64,000 bases of DNA from Paenibacillus puerhi (GTDB lineage Bacteria > Bacillota > Bacilli > Paenibacillales > NBRC-103111), in contig NZ_WUWM01000007.1 of NCBI RefSeq assembly GCF_009846885.1, positions 1 to 64,000 of the forward strand, in the 5' to 3' direction. This document shows positions 8,821 to 17,358 of this stretch, piece by piece. Position 1 is the stretch's first letter; each line of letters starts with the position of its first letter. Below the pieces are notes generated by a model. The model did not search any database. It was not told the origin of the DNA and was given only the letters and a program-made list of their open reading frames with translations. Position numbers and translations under genes: made by a program.

Positions 8821-9932
8821 TCCCACCACAATCTTTTAATAATATCTACAACCGTCCCCAAATCCTCATCAGTCATCTTCGTATCGGAAGGTAAACAGAC
8901 GCCATTCTCAAACAATTTTTCCGACACGTCTGTTCCAACAAAATCGTACTTTTCAAAGAATGGCTGCCTATGCATCGGCTTCCAAACCGGTCTAGATTCG
9001 ATATTTTCCTTTTCAAGGGCATCCATAATATCTATCGGTCTGATCTTGCCGCTTAGAGTCACAGAGCTTAACCAATAATTAGGCTCATCCCATGTATTGC
9101 TGGGCATAAATTCAATTCCGTTGAGTGCACTTAGTTGTTTCTTGTAAAACTCAAAGATATATCGCTTCTTTTCAACTCGCCTATCTAAAACTTTCAGTTG
9201 CCCTCTTCCGATTCCCGCAACGACATTGCTCATTCGATAATTAAAGCCTAATTCGCTGTGCTGATAGTGTCTTGCCTGATCTCTGGACTGAGTTGCCCAA
9301 AACCTGGCCTTTGCAATGCCTTCTTCGTTATCCGAAACCAACATCCCGCCGCCTGAAGTGGTAATAATTTTGTTTCCATTAAAGGAGAAAATCCCATAGT
9401 CTCCAAAGGTTCCGGTATGTTTCCCTTTATAATAAGTACCTAGGCTTTCCGCGGCATCTTCTATTAATATAACGTTATGTTTCCTGCAAAGGTCTACGAT
9501 CTGATCGATTTGTGCCGATATGCCGTAAAGATGTACGACAATCACTGCCTTAACATTTGGATACTTGTCAAATGCCCTCTCCAAAGCCTGCGGACACATA
9601 TTCCAAGTTTCATAATCGCTATCAATAAAAACAGGTATCGCATTCTGATAGATTATAGGATTGGCTGTAGCTGAGAAGGTTAAGGTCGGGCAAAACACTA
9701 TGTCGCCTTCCCCCACTCCTGCCGCTTTAAGTGCAAGGTGAATTGCGGCCGTCCCTGAGGATAAGGCTGCAGCAGCTTTAGAACCAACCTTAGCCGCTAA
9801 TTCATGTTCAAATTGATTTACATTCTCGCCAAGAGGTGCAATCCAGTTCGTATCAAATGCTTCCTGTATGTACTGCATCTCATAGCCCTCATCACTCATA
9901 TGTGGCGATGAAAGAAATATTCGCTCTCTCAT
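8817..9932 (-). CDS. PLP-dependent sugar aminotransferase (DegT/DnrJ/EryC1, PglE-like)
   Basis: 371 residues with the full DegT fold: ALSSGTAAIHLAL near residue 58, VVHLYG near 132, VILIEDAAESLG near 155, and the PLP-binding lysine in FSFNGNKIITTSGGG near 187. It should convert the 4-keto-6-deoxy sugar made by the neighbouring dehydratase into a 4-amino sugar (UDP-GlcNAc route to UDP-QuiNAc4N or UDP-Bac). The start ATG has GGAAG upstream. Its GC content is intermediate, so it sits at the border between the AT-rich cassette and the GC-rich core. No acetyltransferase of PglD type is seen next to it. Confidence 0.9.
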   Translation of the reverse strand: MRERIFLSSPHMSDEGYEMQYIQEAFDTNWIAPLGENVNQFEHELAAKVGSKAAAALSSGTAAIHLALKAAGVGEGDIVFCPTLTFSATANPIIYQNAIPVFIDSDYETWNMCPQALERAFDKYPNVKAVIVVHLYGISAQIDQIVDLCRKHNVILIEDAAESLGTYYKGKHTGTFGDYGIFSFNGNKIITTSGGGMLVSDNEEGIAKARFWATQSRDQARHYQHSELGFNYRMSNVVAGIGRGQLKVLDRRVEKKRYIFEFYKKQLSALNGIEFMPSNTWDEPNYWLSSVTLSGKIRPIDIMDALEKENIESRPVWKPMHRQPFFEKYDFVGTDVSEKLFENGVCLPSDTKMTDEDLGTVVDIIKRLWWE

Positions 9933-10116
9933 TACTTGAGGACTTCCTTCCTGTATGAATAATCATATTCTCAAAAAAACAAAGTCCCCGACCCGCCTTT
10001 CCCCAAAGGAACAGACTCTATCTGAGACTTTATCCTACTCTCCCCACGACGACCAACAATTTGCAAGCAGAAAGTATGTATTATTACTATGTACTTTCAA
10101 CAATCACTATCTAGAA

Positions 10117-11940
10117 TCAACTCACATTCAAAAACGTAGGCACCATACTCTTCAAGCTCTCGCGAATCTTAGCCCGGTCCCCACACAAGCTCTTCTCCAG
10201 CATCTTCAGCTCTAGCTCGAACTGCCCTTGGTTCACCAATGTCGGCTTTCCGATAAAAATCCGGTCATGCGTCGTCGAGCCGATCCCCTCTTCATCGGTG
10301 AGCAGTTCCTCATACAACTTCTCCCCCGGTCGAATCCCGCTGAACTTGATCTCGATCTCCTCATACGGTTCAAAGCCGGACAATCGGATCAAATCTTCGG
10401 CCAGTTGTACGATCCGTACAGGTTCCCCCATATCGAGGATGAAGATCTCTCCGCCCTTCGCGAAGGCTCCTGCCTGGATGACCAGCTGCACGGCTTCCGG
10501 GATGGTCATAAAGTAGCGGATCATATCCGGGTGAGTGACAGTGACAGGGCCGCCCAATGCGATCTGCCGCTTGAAGTGCGGGATGACGCTGCCCCGGCTC
10601 CCAAGCACATTACCGAAGCGGACCGCAACGAACTTAGTCTTGCTGGTTTTGCCCAGCGACTGGACGATCATCTCGGCGATACGCTTCGTCGTCCCCATGA
10701 TGCTGGTCGGGTTGACGGCCTTGTCGGTCGAGATGAGTACGAAGCGCTCGCTGCTGTACCGGTCGGCGGCTTCGGCGACGTTCTTCGTACCGAACACGTT
10801 GTTCTTGATCGCCTCAGCCGGGTTGCGCTCCATCAGCGGTACATGCTTGTGGGCAGCCGCGTGAAAGACAACCTCCGGCCGGTACATCTGGAACACTTCA
10901 TCGATTCTCTCTCTATCTTGTATATCTGCGATTATAGTCTCGATCAGGAGATCTGGGTATTTCCTTCGCATCTCCATCTCGATATTGTAGATGCTGTTCT
11001 CCCCATGCCCGAGTAAGACTAGACATTTGGGCCGGAAGGGGGCAATCTGACGGCACAGCTCGGAGCCTATAGAACCTCCGGCACCCGTCACGAGTACGGT
11101 TTTATGTTCAACGTAATTGGCAATACCCTCCAAGTCGACATTGATCGGATCGCGTCCAAGCAGGTCTTCGACTTCCACGTCCCGGATTTGCCTGACGGTT
11201 ACCTTCCCGTTAATAAGATCATTCAGATTGGGAATGATTCTCAGTTTGGCCTTTGTCCCCTTGCACACCTCGATAATCTCGGCTGTCGCTTTCTTGGATA
11301 GGGATGGAATGGCTATAATGATCTCATCAATTTTCATTGAAGCAGTGAGGGAAACAATCTGTTTTCGCGAACCGACGACAGGCAGATCATGAATGCGCTG
11401 CTTATGCTTCAAACGGTCGTCATCGATAAAGGCCACCGGGTAGATATCAGCGTCCAGTTGACTGAGCATTTCCTTAGCGATCAGTGCACCGCAATCCCCT
11501 GCACCGAAGATCAAAGCATTTTTTTGCGTAGCGGGCTTCTTGATGAGGAATTTATCCCGCACAACCCGCCAAGCAAAGCGCGAGCCGCCTACGAAAAGAA
11601 GCAATGTTTCGTAGTGCCTCAGCAGAATGGATAATGGCACTCTCTCCAAAGTAACTACGTAGGTCACCGTATAGGAGAGCAGCACGCCGAGCGTCACTGA
11701 TTTGAAGATCGCTATGATCTCCCCGATACTGGCATACTGCCACACCCGGTTATAAAGCTTGAAGTACCGCATGACGAGGAAACAGATGACACAGGAGACA
11801 GCTCCATAGATCAATGCCTGAACGATAAAAGAGGATGGAATGCTGCCATCAAAACGTAGCGCATATGCGGTTAAAATGCTGAACCATACGATCGCCATGT
11901 CCAGAAACACCAGCAGCGAAAGCCGTTTTTCGTAACTCAT
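10117..11940 (-). CDS. UDP-GlcNAc 4,6-dehydratase, membrane-anchored (PglF/CapD-like)
   Basis: 607 residues. Four membrane helices fill the first 110 residues, then a Rossmann domain (GAGDCGALIAKEM), then an extended SDR domain with TGAGGSIGSELCRQI near 290. The active site reads STDKAVNPTSIMGTTKR, with Met in place of the usual SDR tyrosine, as in PglF and FlaA1. It forms UDP-4-keto-6-deoxy-HexNAc for the adjacent aminotransferase. The second ATG at 11940 is preferred because GGAGG lies six bases upstream; the ATG at 11946 overlaps that site. It is the first GC-rich gene bordering the AT-rich cassette. Confidence 0.92.
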   Translation of the reverse strand: MSYEKRLSLLVFLDMAIVWFSILTAYALRFDGSIPSSFIVQALIYGAVSCVICFLVMRYFKLYNRVWQYASIGEIIAIFKSVTLGVLLSYTVTYVVTLERVPLSILLRHYETLLLFVGGSRFAWRVVRDKFLIKKPATQKNALIFGAGDCGALIAKEMLSQLDADIYPVAFIDDDRLKHKQRIHDLPVVGSRKQIVSLTASMKIDEIIIAIPSLSKKATAEIIEVCKGTKAKLRIIPNLNDLINGKVTVRQIRDVEVEDLLGRDPINVDLEGIANYVEHKTVLVTGAGGSIGSELCRQIAPFRPKCLVLLGHGENSIYNIEMEMRRKYPDLLIETIIADIQDRERIDEVFQMYRPEVVFHAAAHKHVPLMERNPAEAIKNNVFGTKNVAEAADRYSSERFVLISTDKAVNPTSIMGTTKRIAEMIVQSLGKTSKTKFVAVRFGNVLGSRGSVIPHFKRQIALGGPVTVTHPDMIRYFMTIPEAVQLVIQAGAFAKGGEIFILDMGEPVRIVQLAEDLIRLSGFEPYEEIEIKFSGIRPGEKLYEELLTDEEGIGSTTHDRIFIGKPTLVNQGQFELELKMLEKSLCGDRAKIRESLKSMVPTFLNVS

Positions 11941-11964
11941 CTCCATCCTCCAGTACCTATATGC

Positions 11965-12678
11965 TTATTTTTTGGACTCGTCGGCCCCATAGTAGTAATA
12001 ATAGTAGGATTCCGCATTTTTTCGGTCCATATTGTTCAATACGACGCCAAGGATGCGGGCCTTGACATGGTCCAGATTGGCCTTGGCCTTAATCGCCATG
12101 TCGCGCTTGACTTTGCCCGAATCGACTACCAAGAGAACCCCATCGCATTTCGTTGCTACAATCTGGGAGTCCGTTACTGCGAGCGTTGGAGGAGCATCTA
12201 CAAGAATGATATCGAAGACCTTCTTAAGCTCTTCCAGCAAGGCCGTCATCCGCTTGGATGCCAGCATTTCAGATGGATTGGGCGGGATCGGTCCGGAGGT
12301 GATTAGCGACAGGTTGTTCACATACGTATGCTGGACAACTTCGCTTAGCTGCGCCTGTCCCGAAAGTATGGAGGTCAGTCCCCAGCGGTTCGTGACGGCA
12401 AACGTATGATGCATGGTAGGCTTACGCAGATCCGCGTCGATCACGACGACCTTCATATCGGCCTGCGCATAGGCGACAGCAAGGTTTGTCAACGTCGTTG
12501 ATTTTCCTTCACCTGGACCTGCGGAGGTCACCATGATGACCCGCAGCTCATCGTCAATCGCGGAAAATTGAATATTCGTGCGCAGCGTACGATAGGCCTC
12601 GGAGATCGGAGACTTCGGATTTTCGTGTGTGATGATCGGCCTGCGATTATTGGTTGATGGTAGCACGGGTCGTTTCAC
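11965..12678 (-). CDS. CapB/CpsD-type bacterial tyrosine kinase with Tyr tail
   Basis: 237 residues. It has the EAYRTLRTNI segment that contacts the membrane partner, a canonical Walker A GPGEGKS with Lys59, Walker A' VVVIDADLRKP, Walker B IILVDAPP, and a C-terminal run of six tyrosines before GADESKK, the autophosphorylation cluster. It is the cytoplasmic half of a two-protein BY-kinase whose membrane activator is the preceding Wzz-like gene, which it overlaps by 32 bases. It is expected to regulate polymerisation and export of the glycan. The GTG start at 12678 has only a weak ribosome site, consistent with translational coupling. Confidence 0.93.
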   Translation of the reverse strand: MKRPVLPSTNNRRPIITHENPKSPISEAYRTLRTNIQFSAIDDELRVIMVTSAGPGEGKSTTLTNLAVAYAQADMKVVVIDADLRKPTMHHTFAVTNRWGLTSILSGQAQLSEVVQHTYVNNLSLITSGPIPPNPSEMLASKRMTALLEELKKVFDIILVDAPPTLAVTDSQIVATKCDGVLLVVDSGKVKRDMAIKAKANLDHVKARILGVVLNNMDRKNAESYYYYYYGADESKK

Positions 12679-13411
12679 CTACTTGTCCGGGTTTATGGGT
12701 AGAGGGGGCCGCCTTTGTACCGAGCATATCCTCTTCCTTGATTCTCGCAATCATCGCAACCGTAGGAAGATCCAGGAACTGCTTGATGTCGTCCTCCGTC
12801 TTAATGGAGTCGTCAAGATATTCCATCAGGAAGGCCAGTCCGATCGCGATCATCAGGGAAACGACCAGGCTGATGGCTATATTCAGCTTTGGGTTAGGCT
12901 TAACAGGAGACGGATTGTCCAGATAGGTCGCCTCGTTCAGAAGCGAAACATTATCTACTTTCATAATAGATGGAATCTCATCCTGGAATACCTTGGACAC
13001 CGCATTCACGATATCCGCTGCTTTATTGTAAGAGTTGTCTTGTACGATAAGTGTCATGACCTGGGTGTTATTGACAGAACTAACTCGAACTTTCTTAATC
13101 AGTTGATCCGAATTGAGATTAAATTGCGGATAATCCTTGGCTACTTTATCCATAATCCGCGGTGTCTTGATAACTTCCTTGTACGTATCGATCAATCGGA
13201 TATTCAAGTTAACCGAGTTGATATCTACCTGCTGCAGGCCTTGCTGTTCATTGGACTTGTTCACAATCAATTTCGTAGAAGCCTCATAGACCGGCTCCAT
13301 GAAAAAATAACTGACAATACCTGTTGCCAGCGTGCACAACAATACAAAGGCAAGGATTAGCCAGATCCGCTTGCGAATGATCTTGATATAATCCTTCAAA
13401 TCGAGTTCCAT
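12647..13411 (-). CDS. CapA/YveK-type Wzz chain-length regulator
   Basis: 254 residues. Two membrane helices (about 18 to 38 and 172 to 195) flank an extracytoplasmic Wzz domain, starting MELDLKDYIKIIRKRIWLILAF. A proline-rich turn (LDNPSPVKPNPKLN) precedes the second helix, and a cytoplasmic tail follows that activates the partner kinase. Length and layout match YveK, CapA and CpsC. ATG start with GGGGGA. It is paired with the active BY-kinase downstream and has a paralogue at 62899 in the EPS operon. Confidence 0.92.
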   Translation of the reverse strand: MELDLKDYIKIIRKRIWLILAFVLLCTLATGIVSYFFMEPVYEASTKLIVNKSNEQQGLQQVDINSVNLNIRLIDTYKEVIKTPRIMDKVAKDYPQFNLNSDQLIKKVRVSSVNNTQVMTLIVQDNSYNKAADIVNAVSKVFQDEIPSIMKVDNVSLLNEATYLDNPSPVKPNPKLNIAISLVVSLMIAIGLAFLMEYLDDSIKTEDDIKQFLDLPTVAMIARIKEEDMLGTKAAPSTHKPGQVGETTRATINQ

Positions 13412-13509
13412 TATGTTCCCCCATCCCTAGAAAGACAGCGTTTAAAAATCCTCACGTAAACAAAAAAATCGAGTTAATTCCACATTTTTCGCAAATAAGC
13501 ATTGAAATT

Positions 13510-13542
13510 GGATACCTTCTCTCACTATGAGAGAAGGTATCC
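13510..13542 (-). terminator. Perfect 14-bp hairpin after the SLH gene
   Basis: Arms GGATACCTTCTCTC (13510 to 13523) and its exact complement (13529 to 13542) with a 5-base loop, 14 bases beyond the SLH gene stop. The T content after it is modest, so it may be a weak terminator or an mRNA stabiliser separating the highly expressed S-layer-type message from the capsule genes. Confidence 0.6.
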
Positions 13543-13555
13543 AACCTGAGCTTAA

Positions 13556-15964
13556 CTATTTGTTCAACAAACGATAGATCACTACCGCAGCTTGTGCACG
13601 GGTAGAGTTAGCGTTTGGATTGAACTTGTCGCCCTCTTCCCCGATGATGATACCAGCGGAAGCGGACAAGGCAACTCCGGCTTTCAGGGAGGCATGGATA
13701 TCCTCGCTGTCTACGAAGCCTTTCAGAGCAGCATCTGCATCCTTCACGGCAGCAATATCCTTGACGGAAGTCAGGGCTCTTGCAGCGATCGTAGCCATCT
13801 CGGCACGTGTGATCTTGCCATTCGGCTCGAACTGACCTTCAGAACGGCCGTTGACCAGGCCATGCTTCACAGCTGCAGCTACATAAGGCTGGAACCAGTC
13901 GGAGTCATTGACATCGTCAAAGCTTTCCGACGCATTCGGTGCTTGAAGACCGAACGTATTGACGATCATTTTGGCGAACTCGGCGCGGGTAACCGTCTCG
14001 TTCGGCACGAACTGCTTCTCGGCGCGTCCTTCAACGATACCCTTGGCAGCTGCTACTTCAATCTGACGGCCGGCCCATGCCTGAACGGAAGCCGTATCGT
14101 CGAACGTCACATGGTTCTCAACAACGGTGTAAGACGAGAACGAGCTGCGGTTCTGTGACACTTGTCCTGTTGTCGGATCGTACATGCCGCCGTAGTTCTC
14201 CAGCGCGCCGTCAACGATCTTCACCAGCGTAAGCTTCTCCTTGTCGAACTTGCTTGCATCTTCAACCGGCAGGCTCAAGACGATCGGTTGGGAGAAGACC
14301 GTTACGGTTTTACCGTCCACGGTAATATTGAATTCATATACTTTGGAGGCAAGCGGAAGATCCGTTACGTCTTTGGCCGCCGAAGCATCGCGAGTTTGGA
14401 TCGACAAGTTCGTGTCACCGTTGAAAGCAACAGGGTTCAGCGCTACGCCAACGCCGTTCACCAGAATCGCGACTTGATCGATTTTGCCGGTTTTCGCAGC
14501 TTCCAGGACCGACTTCGCCAGTGGGATAGCGATGGAGCCGGCATCGACTTTACCCAGATTCAGCTTAAGCACAAGCTTCTCCGTCAGGTTTGCTTTCACG
14601 CCCAGCTTATCCAGCTTGTCGCTGAGAAGCTTCGCTTGATCCAGCACGTTCTGGATCTGCTTAACCAGGTCAGCAGCGTCAATCTTCAATTCGGCTTTGC
14701 CATCCGTTACGCTTACTTTGCCGGAAAGATCGAGCGTAGCTGCCTTGGCAATCGCTTCGAAAGCTTTATCAACTAGCTTGTCGAGGAACTCCTGCTTAGC
14801 TGCGCCTTCCAGCTTGGCCAGCTCGGCTGCAGCTTGATCAAGCTCCTTGCTCACGGCGTCAACAGCCGGGTCGTTTGTCGTCGCAGATCCGCCACCGCCG
14901 CCACCGCCGCCGTTGCCAGATTTCTGCTCTTCCTCTTTGGATACGGTGATGGTTTTCTTAAACACAAGCTTGTTCAGCTTCTCGTTCTCAATACCAAGCG
15001 CAAGTCGTCCGTACACTTCGCCGGTTACCGAAGCGCCTGCACCGTAAACACTTGCGGTAACTCTGCCAAGTGATTCATCATAGCTGACGGTAACGCCGCG
15101 ATCTGCAGGGGTAAAGCCTACCTCCAGCAGTTTAGCCGGCACCTTGATACCAGCTACATTAAAGTTAAACTTGTATGTACCGTTTACGCTAGAGCTTTCC
15201 ACGTTAGAAATGGACTTGTCTACTTTGTAGCGAAGAGCCGCAAGCCCCAGGCTGTAGACTGCTTGATGTTCCGGATCCACTTCGTCGATAAATTTCAACG
15301 AAGTTTCGGCGATTTCTTCCGCTCCGATGCCCAGCCCAGCTAGCAATTTGTTGAACTTGTTGGACTCACTCAATACCGCTTCTGCAGCTTCCTTGACAAT
15401 CTTCTTCAGCTCGGCTTTATCCTGAGCCGCCAGCTTACCCAGGCTAATAAAATCTGCATCCTGCAGCTTCTCAAGCAGCTTGGATTGGAAAGAGTAGGCA
15501 TAGCTCAGCACATCGTTGGTCGATACCTCGGATTGTTTCAGGTCGACGCCGGCAGCTTCCTGCAGCTTCTGCAAGGTAGCACGAACTTCCGACTTATTCA
15601 GATAAGCAATCAGCGTATCCTTGTTCGTTCCAAAGAACGGGTCTAGCTGGGTAAACAGCTTCAGAACGGCTTCCTTATCTTCCTTTTCGTTTAGCTCGGT
15701 AGTCAGCAAGGAAACCAGGCTTACATCACTCAAGCCTTTCAATTTTGCATCGGCAGCCTCTACAGCGGCCTTCTCGCCCGGCTCCCAATCCAGGTACGAT
15801 TGCAGCTTTTGAAGCTTAGCTGCAACATCATCCAACGTAGCGGCATGCGCCGCGTTGCTGAAGCCCAATTTCTCAAACAGACCCTTTTGGCTTAGCGGCA
15901 ATCCAGCGAAGGATGCAACAGCCAAGCTAGCAGCTACAGTTGTGGCAAGTATTTTTTTCTTCAC
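13556..15964 (-). CDS. Secreted SLH-domain surface protein
   Basis: 802 residues. A signal peptide (KKKILATTVAASLAVASFAG, cleavage near AHA) is followed by alpha-helical and beta-rich regions rich in Ala, Lys and Leu, then a linker of eight glycines near residue 345. Three C-terminal SLH repeats follow (about 625 to 800), each with the TRAEFA or TRAxxA signature (VTRAEFAKMI, ITRAEMATIA, STRAQAAVVI). SLH repeats anchor proteins to pyruvylated secondary cell-wall polymer, so this is an S-layer or S-layer-associated protein. GTG start with AAGGAGAGG 11 bases upstream. Its place beside a glycan cluster suggests it is glycosylated by, or co-displayed with, that glycan. Confidence 0.9.
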   Translation of the reverse strand: MKKKILATTVAASLAVASFAGLPLSQKGLFEKLGFSNAAHAATLDDVAAKLQKLQSYLDWEPGEKAAVEAADAKLKGLSDVSLVSLLTTELNEKEDKEAVLKLFTQLDPFFGTNKDTLIAYLNKSEVRATLQKLQEAAGVDLKQSEVSTNDVLSYAYSFQSKLLEKLQDADFISLGKLAAQDKAELKKIVKEAAEAVLSESNKFNKLLAGLGIGAEEIAETSLKFIDEVDPEHQAVYSLGLAALRYKVDKSISNVESSSVNGTYKFNFNVAGIKVPAKLLEVGFTPADRGVTVSYDESLGRVTASVYGAGASVTGEVYGRLALGIENEKLNKLVFKKTITVSKEEEQKSGNGGGGGGGGSATTNDPAVDAVSKELDQAAAELAKLEGAAKQEFLDKLVDKAFEAIAKAATLDLSGKVSVTDGKAELKIDAADLVKQIQNVLDQAKLLSDKLDKLGVKANLTEKLVLKLNLGKVDAGSIAIPLAKSVLEAAKTGKIDQVAILVNGVGVALNPVAFNGDTNLSIQTRDASAAKDVTDLPLASKVYEFNITVDGKTVTVFSQPIVLSLPVEDASKFDKEKLTLVKIVDGALENYGGMYDPTTGQVSQNRSSFSSYTVVENHVTFDDTASVQAWAGRQIEVAAAKGIVEGRAEKQFVPNETVTRAEFAKMIVNTFGLQAPNASESFDDVNDSDWFQPYVAAAVKHGLVNGRSEGQFEPNGKITRAEMATIAARALTSVKDIAAVKDADAALKGFVDSEDIHASLKAGVALSASAGIIIGEEGDKFNPNANSTRAQAAVVIYRLLNK

Positions 15965-16146
15965 TATTTACATTCCTCTCCTTGTCCTGCAATAATTTAT
16001 AAAGAAAATATGTAGAAGAAACGCCTTCTGCTGCTTGCTGTAAGTTATAGCGAACAGGGGGGCGCTCCCTCCACTTCTTTATCGGCGGAATCTCTCATTA
16101 TGTATAGCAACATCTATAAAACTATACAAAAACTATACAGATAGAA

Positions 16147-16175
16147 ATCTTACATGAAGATCAAGAAATGGTCAA
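16147..16175 (-). promoter_or_regulatory. SigA-type promoter of the SLH gene
   Basis: On the minus strand TTGACC (16170 to 16175), a 17-base spacer, and TAAGAT (16147 to 16152). Transcription would begin near 16140, giving a leader of about 175 bases before the GTG start. Long leaders of this kind are common for abundant S-layer messages. Two repeats of CTATACA on the plus strand lie between the promoter and the leader. Confidence 0.55.
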
Positions 16176-16239
16176 TTCATTTAAATCGTTTTCATTCAAA
16201 ATAAAGAATATTTTATTTTCCCAGATATCCCCAGGCGAC

Positions 16240-17004
16240 CTACCAAATTTTCCACCACTGCTTACGTCGGCCTTGGGGCGCGGCGAGGAACTTGATCTCC
16301 TCCTGATGAAGCAGCCGGTGAGCATTGTCGCTCAAGTAAGCAGCCATCGTCGCCCCGCATTCCTGAGCAATCAGGGAGTAGGACTGCTTGAGTCCGAAGG
16401 CTCGGTTCTCGAGATTATGCGCATCCGAGGAAATGAACTGGGCAAGCCCCTGCGCGCACCAGTCCAGACACAGCTTCTGCAGCTTGCGGCCGAATGCGCC
16501 GTTGACCGAGTGGGAGGTCAGCTGGGACAGCGCACCGACTTCAATCAGGCGAGCGAGCTTGTCCGGATCGGCAGCGAGGACGGCATTGCGTTCAGGATGA
16601 GCGATGATCGGTATGCGATTCAGCAGGCGCAGCTCGTGAATCATCTCTTCCGCATAGGCGGGAACGTCCGAGCTCGGCAGCTCCAGCAGCAGATAAGGCG
16701 TATCGTGAAGCCCGATCGTCCCGCCGGCCTGCAGATCTTCCAGCAGCTCCCGATTGAGACGAACCTCTTGTCCGGCCAGCACCTTCACCCCCACCCCGCG
16801 TGCCTCTAGCAGATGGTTCAAGGTGTCCACATCTTGACGGATATGAGCTCCCGGATTCGAGTATTTGCCGTTGGCATGATGCGGCGTGGCGATCAGCGTG
16901 CTTATGCCTTCCTGTTCAGCGGCCTGAGCCATGCGGACTGCCTGCTCCTCATCAACAGCTCCGTCGTCGATCCCGGGAAGGATATGAGTATGTATGTCTA
17001 TCAA
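16240..17004 (-). CDS. CpsB/YwqE-type PHP protein-tyrosine phosphatase
   Basis: 254 residues from a TTG start at 17004 with AGGAGA eight bases upstream; this gives the expected N-terminus MIDIHTHILPGIDDG. Longer frames read into noncoding DNA. Metal-binding PHP motifs are DIHTH at the start, ATPHH near 45, GQEVR near 85, IAHPER near 135, and SSDAHN near 195. CpsB-type enzymes dephosphorylate the tyrosine tail of CapB kinases, and a kinase with such a tail lies about 4 kb downstream on the same strand. The SLH gene between them is unusual. Confidence 0.9.
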   Translation of the reverse strand: MIDIHTHILPGIDDGAVDEEQAVRMAQAAEQEGISTLIATPHHANGKYSNPGAHIRQDVDTLNHLLEARGVGVKVLAGQEVRLNRELLEDLQAGGTIGLHDTPYLLLELPSSDVPAYAEEMIHELRLLNRIPIIAHPERNAVLAADPDKLARLIEVGALSQLTSHSVNGAFGRKLQKLCLDWCAQGLAQFISSDAHNLENRAFGLKQSYSLIAQECGATMAAYLSDNAHRLLHQEEIKFLAAPQGRRKQWWKIW

Positions 17005-17358
17005 TATTCCGTCTCCTATCTTAGCAAACTTAGCAAACTCTATTGTTCTCTTGTTACTTATAATTATAATGAATAGCATGTGATTTGTCATGACCGGATT
17101 ATGTGAACTTTGCCACTGAAAAAAATAGTTGTCCGTTAATGTCAACGCGCATTTACTTCGGATTTGGCGAGGCGCTATAATGATTTCATCTGACGATTCG
17201 GCGCGGCGCGGGCTTCCGTCCCTGTACTTGGGAAGCCCTCCGAAATCCGTTCATCCCAGCACGGATCAGCTTTCCATATACTTGCAATTTTAGCTAGGAT
17301 ACTGGATATCTTCCGTGATATAATGAATCGAATTGGAACAGGCAGGTGATTTCATTTC
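17005..17358. promoter_or_regulatory. Divergent promoter region, phosphatase and kinase
   Basis: A 354-base gap between oppositely transcribed genes. A TATAAT lies at 17319 to 17324 on the plus strand, 35 bases before the kinase ATG, but no good -35 box precedes it. A second TATAAT at 17175 also lacks a clear partner. AGGTGA about ten bases before 17359 is the kinase ribosome site. Nothing else is recognisable here. Confidence 0.35.
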
